Positions 4,801-9,150 of a stretch of 9,150 nucleotides of DNA are shown here, in pieces (the first letter of the stretch is position 1; every line of letters begins with the position of its first letter). The notes under the pieces were generated by a model. That model made no database searches. It was not told the origin of the DNA and saw nothing but the letters and a program-made list of their open reading frames with translations. Source of the stretch: a bacterium UBA3756 (lineage in GTDB: Bacteria > Bacteroidota > Bacteroidia > Bacteroidales > Bacteroidaceae); the NCBI GenBank assembly GCA_002371695.1, contig DFGG01000177.1, forward strand, positions 1-9,150, written 5' to 3'. The translations under genes were made by a program, and so were the position numbers.

Positions 4801-7778
4801 TAGAACCTGCGGCCTCCTCCGAAGCCACCGCCTCCGCCAAAGCCTCTACGGCCGCCGCCAAAGCCGCCGCGACCACCGCGTCCACCGGGACCTCCCTGGC
4901 CCCGACCTCCGCCGAACATGCCGCCACCACCTCCGAAGAGGTTCAGACGGTAGATGACATGGAGCATGGCGTAGCTGGTGATGGCATTATACTCGGTATC
5001 ACTGCGCTGCATGGCCGTCAGTGTGCGGCTGACAGTCGACTGCTGGCGCAGAATATCGTAGAGCTGGAGCGACACCGTGAGGGACTTGCCTGTCAGGAAG
5101 CTCTGAGCGATCTGTGCGTTCCAAATGAGTTCATTGGTATTCATCGACGCATCGCTGTAGCCACGACGACTCTGCATGTTGAGGTTGGTGGTAAGCGACG
5201 TACCCCAAGGTGCCGTCACACCAATCATACCGCCATAGCTGAACTGCCAGGTGTCGAGGTTGATGTTCTCCTGCAGGTCGTTGCGCGAACGGTTGTAGTT
5301 CACCGAACCGTTGAGTTCCACCTCGAGCCAGTCGTTACGGTAGCTGGCGGCCAGTCGCTCGCTGATGCCCAGCGTGTTGGTGGCACTCTTCTGTGAGTCA
5401 CTCTGACTGTTGACGCTGACGTATCCCACGCGGTGGTTGTAGTTCAGGTTGGTGAAGGTGTTGATGTTGAAGAAGGCAGCCGAGTCGACGGCGGTGTTGA
5501 ACATGAATCCGAGGTTACCGTTCCAATTGCCATTGACGTTCTCCGGACGAGTGATGGTTCCACCAGTCTCCTGAACGTAGGTAGTCTTGTTCGACACCGA
5601 ATTGTTGGTCATCGAGAAATTAACGAACGTCATCACGGCGCGCTGGTGTTTCTGGAAATAATCGTTATAGAAGAGGTTGAAGTTCTGGGTGAACGAAGGC
5701 TTCAGACCGGGGTTACCTCGTGTGATACGGAGCGGATCGCTGTCGTCGACGATGTCAAGCAGGTCGCTCATCGACGGCTGCTGAGTACGTCCTCGATAGG
5801 TGAAGCGCAACTGGCCTGTCTGCGACTTCTTCCAGCGGAAATCGAGCGTCGGGGTAAAGTTGGTCACGGTGCGGGTTGTGTCTGCATGTACACCCTGATA
5901 GTCCTGCACGAAGTGCGACTTCTGCGGCAGCACCTGGAATCCGATGTTGAAATTGTACGACTTGCGCACGATGCGAAGCATCACCTCGGCAGTATGATTG
6001 TCGTTCTTATACTCTGAGAGTCGGCTCAGGTTGGTGTCCTCGTAGGTGTCGAGGGGGTTGCGCAACTGTCCGAGATAAGCATCCCAGTTGCGGTAGAGGG
6101 GAGTGATGCCGTAGTAGTCTACGCCAGTGAGGCTGTAGGTCTTACGGTCACTCTTGGTGTAACTATGCTGGTAAGTGTAGCTGAACTGCAGGTACACCTG
6201 TCGTGCGATGGGCTCGCTGTAGGTGATGCGAGCGCTGGCACTCCAGTTGTTCTGCGGGGTCAGGCTGTAGCGGTTGGTCTGATAGGTGGAGTCGCCGTCG
6301 CCTGTATAGTTCATCACATGGAAGAGCTCGGAGTAGTTGTTCGAGATGTTCTTGCTGGTTCCTTTTCCCCAAGAGCCGTTCAGTTGTACGGTGATATTGC
6401 GCCCAGAGTTGTTCAGTCGGCGATTGAACTGCAGCATGCCGCTCAGGCTCTTCGAGTCGCTGTAGCTGATACCGTTCTGGTCACTGAAGTTCTTGACGAT
6501 GCCGTATTTGTTGGCCAGTTCCTCAACGGCTCTGAGGGGATCGTCGCTATAGTCGTATGGATCCTTGTCGAAGGTGGCCTTCTGACTGATGCTTTCCCCG
6601 TCGTTGCTGTTGTAGTTAAAACGCGGCCGGAACATGATGTTAGTCATCGTGTCGGGCTGCCATTCCAGTCGCATCTGTCCGTTCCACTGGTTCGAGCGCG
6701 AGTAGTTCTGGCTCATGCTATTGCCGAACGATGAGGTAGTGCCGCTATAGAAACTCTCTGATGACGACTTCGAGTAGGTGTCGCCGTCGGTGTGGTTCCA
6801 GCGGATGCTACCGTCGAGCTTCAGTTTGTCCTTCTTCTCATAGTTGATGTTCAGACCCGTCATCTTCATGGCGTTCAGGCCCTGTCGACCTCCTCCCCAA
6901 CGGCCTCCTCCGCCACCACCGGGGAATCCCATGTCGTTGGTGTTGTTGGCATTGGTCATGAGAAACATTTTCAGGTCATCCTTCATCACCCCACCGAACA
7001 CGCGGCCTGCATAGCGATGCTCCGTACCTGCTGCCAGGTCGGCATTCACCATCACTCCCTTGTTCATGCCCGGTTTGATACCAAAGTCGAGCACAGTCTC
7101 CTCCTCACCGTCCTGGATGCCTGAGACACGTGCCAGGTCGCTCTGCTGGTCGTAGGCCTTGATACGATCTATGATGTTGGTGGGCAGGTTCTTGATGGCG
7201 GTCTTGGTATCGCCCGTCATAAATTCCTTACCATCGACAAGGATCTTCTTCACCTCCTTGCCGTTGATCTTGATGGTACCGTCGTCGCTCACCTCAGCAC
7301 CAGGCAGGCGCTTCACGAGTTCCTCCACAACGGAGCCCTCAGGGGTACGGAAGGCGTTGGCATTATAGACAAAGGTATCAGCCTTCAGCGTCACCTTCGA
7401 TGCGTGAGCCGTCACGGTGGCACCCTTCAGCATGATAGCATCCGGGGCCAGCGAGATGGTTCCTGCCGAGAAATTCTTGTCGTCGGCTATCTTAATAGTT
7501 TTTGTGTACGTCTTGAATCCCACGTAGGTAACCTGCAGGGTATAGCTGCCATTCTGAGGAGCCTTGATAGAAAAGGCACCATCGGTGTTCGTCACGGCAT
7601 TGGCCACGACTTTCTGCCCACTCATCAAGGCTGCCGTTGCCTGAATCACTGCTTCCTTGGTATCCTGTTCTATCACTTTTCCTGTTACTGTACGCTGGGC
7701 TAAGGTAACGATAGTTGAAATACTGAAAACTACTAAAAAGATTAATCGTCTCATCACACTTATTTTAAACTTACGCAT
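4800..7778 (-). CDS. Outer-membrane beta-barrel protein, TonB-dependent receptor-like
   Basis: This is a 992-residue protein probably inserted in the outer membrane. The N-terminus is a signal peptide (hydrophobic LIFLVVFSISTIVTLA, 12-27; likely cut before Gln28). Residues about 30-111 form a carboxypeptidase-regulatory-like beta domain (VTGKVIEQDTKEAVIQATAAL, then GSYTLQVTYVGFKTYTKTI at 77-95). Residues about 115-237 form a plug-like domain with PEGSVVEELVKRLPGAEVSDDGTIKINGKEVKKILVDGKEF, a hallmark of this Bacteroidota family. About 240-948 are beta-barrel strands. Residues 284-300 are a Gly-rich insertion, and 949-992 a Gly/Arg/Phe-rich tail. There is no adjacent SusD-type lipoprotein, so this is not a Sus-like nutrient pair; the substrate is unknown. 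The start is uncertain: Met9 (ATG at 7754) also gives a clean signal peptide and a longer leader. No promoter meeting the consensus was found; AACTTTTG (7805-7798) is an imperfect -7 candidate that would leave only about 12 nt before Met1, which favours Met9. Confidence 0.88.
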   Translation of the reverse strand: MRKFKISVMRRLIFLVVFSISTIVTLAQRTVTGKVIEQDTKEAVIQATAALMSGQKVVANAVTNTDGAFSIKAPQNGSYTLQVTYVGFKTYTKTIKIADDKNFSAGTISLAPDAIMLKGATVTAHASKVTLKADTFVYNANAFRTPEGSVVEELVKRLPGAEVSDDGTIKINGKEVKKILVDGKEFMTGDTKTAIKNLPTNIIDRIKAYDQQSDLARVSGIQDGEEETVLDFGIKPGMNKGVMVNADLAAGTEHRYAGRVFGGVMKDDLKMFLMTNANNTNDMGFPGGGGGGRWGGGRQGLNAMKMTGLNINYEKKDKLKLDGSIRWNHTDGDTYSKSSSESFYSGTTSSFGNSMSQNYSRSNQWNGQMRLEWQPDTMTNIMFRPRFNYNSNDGESISQKATFDKDPYDYSDDPLRAVEELANKYGIVKNFSDQNGISYSDSKSLSGMLQFNRRLNNSGRNITVQLNGSWGKGTSKNISNNYSELFHVMNYTGDGDSTYQTNRYSLTPQNNWSASARITYSEPIARQVYLQFSYTYQHSYTKSDRKTYSLTGVDYYGITPLYRNWDAYLGQLRNPLDTYEDTNLSRLSEYKNDNHTAEVMLRIVRKSYNFNIGFQVLPQKSHFVQDYQGVHADTTRTVTNFTPTLDFRWKKSQTGQLRFTYRGRTQQPSMSDLLDIVDDSDPLRITRGNPGLKPSFTQNFNLFYNDYFQKHQRAVMTFVNFSMTNNSVSNKTTYVQETGGTITRPENVNGNWNGNLGFMFNTAVDSAAFFNINTFTNLNYNHRVGYVSVNSQSDSQKSATNTLGISERLAASYRNDWLEVELNGSVNYNRSRNDLQENINLDTWQFSYGGMIGVTAPWGTSLTTNLNMQSRRGYSDASMNTNELIWNAQIAQSFLTGKSLTVSLQLYDILRQQSTVSRTLTAMQRSDTEYNAITSYAMLHVIYRLNLFGGGGGMFGGGRGQGGPGGRGGRGGFGGGRRGFGGGGGFGGGRRF

Positions 7779-7858
7779 TTTTGACGCTTACATTTTGCAA
7801 AAGTTTAATCGCTGAAATGCAAAAAAAGGGTAAAATCTACAATTATTTTACATTTTAG

Positions 7859-7889
7859 TGTGCGAAATCCGAAAAAAATAGTAATTTTG
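7859..7889 (+). promoter_or_regulatory. Bacteroidota-type promoter for aroB
   Basis: TAATTTTG (7882-7889) fully matches the TAnnTTTG -7 element. A one-mismatch -33 element, TGTG (7859-7862), lies 19 nt upstream. The predicted transcription start is near 7896, about 20 nt before the ATG at 7917. This supports that start over an in-frame GTG at 7860, which would lie upstream of the RNA start. Confidence 0.62.
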
Positions 7890-7916
7890 CACACGATAAC
7901 CCAACCATTAGAAGAA

Positions 7917-8966
7917 ATGAACCCGCAAAAGGTTGAAATAGCAGATAATCTGGAAAAGACACTGACTGCCGCCATCAACGACTGCCAGCCTGATAAGCTT
8001 TTCATCTTGGCCGACACGACCACCGAGAAACTCTGCTTGCCCGTCGTCGAAGGGTTCAACCGTCTGGCAGGTGCCCGGCGCATCGTGATTGGGGCCACTG
8101 ACACCCACAAGACACTGGAGTCGCTGGCTCACGTCTGGGAAGAGCTGTCACGGCAGGGAGCCACGCGCCACACCTTATTAATTAATATAGGCGGAGGCAT
8201 GGTGACCGACCTGGGAGGCTTTGCTGCTTCCACCTTCAAGCGCGGCATTCAGTATATCAACATCCCCACGACACTGCTCTCGATGGTCGACGCTTCCGTA
8301 GGCGGAAAGACAGGCATCAACTTCAATGGCTTGAAGAATGAGATTGGTGTATTCAACAATGCCGCATCCGTCATTCTCGATACCCAGTTCCTGCGCACCC
8401 TCGATGGTGAGAACATCCTTTCGGGCTATGCCGAGATGCTCAAGCACGGACTCATCAACAACGAGCAGATGTGGGCAGAACTGATGAATTACGATATCGA
8501 GCAGCCCGATTTCGGTGAACTGCGCCGTATGGTGGCCGAGAGTGTTGCCGTGAAGCAGCGCATCGTCACTGAGGATCCCACGGAGAAGGGCATCCGCAAG
8601 GCTCTCAACCTGGGTCACACCGTGGGTCACGCCTTCGAGTCGTTTGCCCTCCATCGCAAGCCTGTGCTTCATGGCTATGCCGTAGCCTGGGGCATCATCT
8701 GCGAGCTCTACCTAAGTTGCGCCAAGACGGGATTCCCCACCGACAAGATGCACCAGACCGTCACCTTCATCAAGGAGCATTACGGCAAGATGCAGATCAC
8801 CTGCGATGACTACCCCACCCTCTTGGAACTGATGACCCACGACAAGAAGAACGTGGGCACCACGATAAACTTCACCCTGCTGGGAGGCCTCGGCGATATC
8901 CGTATCAACCAGAGCGCCACGCAGGAAGAGATCTACGAAGCTCTCGATTTCTATCGGGAGTGTTGA
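7917..8966 (+). CDS. aroB: 3-dehydroquinate synthase (AroB)
   Basis: AroB converts 3-deoxy-D-arabino-heptulosonate 7-phosphate to 3-dehydroquinate, step two of the shikimate pathway, using NAD and a divalent metal in the cytoplasm. The 349-residue product matches the family's usual length. The N-terminal Rossmann-like part includes DKLFILADTTTEKL (26-39). The NAD-binding loop is GGGMVTDLGGF (92-102), followed by KRGIQYINIPTTLLSMVDAS (108-127), the active-site VGGKTGINF (128-136) and LKNEIGVF (139-146). Metal ligands fit Glu173 in GYAEMLKHG (170-178), His234 in LNLGHTVGHAFE (230-241) and His252 in LHGYAVAWG (251-259). The start at 7917 was chosen because the promoter lies between it and an upstream GTG, and because MNPQKV is a typical start. 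The gene appears monocistronic, with a promoter just upstream and a terminator at 9018-9054. Confidence 0.96.
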   Translation: MNPQKVEIADNLEKTLTAAINDCQPDKLFILADTTTEKLCLPVVEGFNRLAGARRIVIGATDTHKTLESLAHVWEELSRQGATRHTLLINIGGGMVTDLGGFAASTFKRGIQYINIPTTLLSMVDASVGGKTGINFNGLKNEIGVFNNAASVILDTQFLRTLDGENILSGYAEMLKHGLINNEQMWAELMNYDIEQPDFGELRRMVAESVAVKQRIVTEDPTEKGIRKALNLGHTVGHAFESFALHRKPVLHGYAVAWGIICELYLSCAKTGFPTDKMHQTVTFIKEHYGKMQITCDDYPTLLELMTHDKKNVGTTINFTLLGGLGDIRINQSATQEEIYEALDFYREC

Positions 8967-9017
8967 AAACGATACCAATCAACTTAATAGACCTATATCA
9001 TATTACTAACTAATCGC

Positions 9018-9054
9018 AGGTGCAGCCACTCGGGAGAGCAGCTGCACCTCTTTT
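9018..9054 (+). terminator. Intrinsic terminator after aroB
   Basis: AGGTGCAGC (9018-9026) pairs perfectly with GCTGCACCT (9041-9049) across a 14-nt loop, followed by CTTTTCTTT. It lies 51 nt after the aroB stop and just before the stop codon of the convergent minus-strand gene. The minus-strand side has no T-run, so it looks directed at aroB only. Confidence 0.85.
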
Positions 9055-9057
9055 CTT

Positions 9058-9150
9058 TCATTCCGCTAATTGCTGTGCTACTCGACGTGCGGGCTTGCCC
9101 GTCTCCGTCAGTGGGATATGATCGATATGAACGTAGGCCCTTGGGCGATG
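9058..9150 (-). CDS. C-terminal end of a probable AMP-binding acyl-CoA/acyl-acid ligase (partial)
   Basis: Only the last 30 codons and a TGA (9060-9058) are in the window, entering from the right edge. The tail reads RAYVHIDHIPLTETGKPARR and then VAQQLAE. The stretch IPLTETGKPAR fits the A10 motif (P-x-T-x-x-G-K-x-x-R) near the C-terminus of ANL-superfamily adenylating enzymes, whose lysine (here residue 19 of the visible fragment) is catalytic for adenylate formation. Such enzymes include acyl-CoA synthetases, O-succinylbenzoate-CoA ligase and acyl-ACP ligases. The substrate cannot be told from this piece. It is convergent with aroB, 91 nt from its stop. Confidence 0.6.
   Translation of the reverse strand, partial: HRPRAYVHIDHIPLTETGKPARRVAQQLAE

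Noticed and set aside
4650..5396. 248-residue plus-strand open frame across the end of DUF5606 and the barrel gene
   Set aside because: It crosses the terminator hairpin, its Ala/Thr-rich part is the complement of the Gly-rich tail, and no family resemblance is seen.
5433..6734. Two plus-strand open frames (5433-6017, 6165-6734) opposite the outer-membrane gene
   Set aside because: Both are antisense shadows of a continuous 992-residue frame with clear domains. Neither has a plausible promoter or motif.
4800..7778. SusC-type nutrient receptor of a polysaccharide utilisation locus
   Set aside because: There is no neighbouring SusD lipoprotein, glycoside hydrolase or regulator; the flanking genes are coaE-DUF5606 and aroB.
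7860..7916. Upstream GTG start that would lengthen AroB by 19 residues
   Set aside because: The extension spans the predicted -7 element and transcription start and is not typical of AroB N-termini; ATG 7917 is preferred.
7779..7916. Possible promoter for the outer-membrane protein (AACTTTTG at 7805-7798, minus strand)
   Set aside because: The first -7 base deviates and no -33 element sits at about 20 nt spacing, so it is mentioned with the gene but not called.

Overview
The window looks like a chromosomal housekeeping segment from a member of the Bacteroidales, most likely Prevotella or a close relative. Four things support this. The gene order nusB-yajC-YbbR-coaE-DUF5606 and the rplY-pth pair are familiar from Bacteroidota. 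Upstream regions carry Bacteroidota-type promoters (TTTG/TTG, about 20 nt, TAnnTTTG). Starts are preceded by A-rich leaders and not by strong Shine-Dalgarno sequences. There is also a large outer-membrane beta-barrel protein with a carboxypeptidase-regulatory-like N-terminus. Protein identities come from motif recognition by eye; no database search was run.

Layout. Positions 1-1159 (minus strand) hold rplY (ribosomal protein bL25/Ctc) followed 18 nt later by pth (peptidyl-tRNA hydrolase), whose last few codons are off the left edge. A 238-nt divergent intergenic region carries one convincing promoter in each direction. Positions 1398-4782 (plus strand) form a tight operon: nusB (long Bacteroidota form), yajC, a YbbR-domain membrane-anchored protein, and one open frame that encodes dephospho-CoA kinase continuing without a stop into a DUF5606 protein. 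A strong hairpin at the DUF5606 stop, with A- and T-runs on its two flanks, separates this operon from the convergent gene. Positions 4800-7778 (minus) encode a 992-residue outer-membrane beta-barrel/TonB-receptor-like protein with a glycine/arginine/phenylalanine-rich tail. Positions 7917-8966 (plus) are aroB (3-dehydroquinate synthase), with its own promoter and terminator. The right edge (9058-9150, minus) holds the last 30 codons of what looks like an AMP-binding acyl-CoA/acyl-acid ligase.

How the genes fit together. The left half concerns translation and transcription (peptidyl-tRNA recycling, 5S rRNA binding, antitermination), protein export (YajC) and coenzyme A synthesis. The outer-membrane protein and aroB are separate transcription units. 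No mobile element, CRISPR array, tRNA, rRNA, defence system or biosynthetic cluster is visible, and I do not see a clearly new multi-gene system. The points most worth a second look are the in-frame coaE-DUF5606 fusion with an AT-rich junction, a nearly perfect 32-nt inverted repeat inside pth that reads as a terminator-like hairpin in its mRNA, and the low-complexity tail of the beta-barrel protein.
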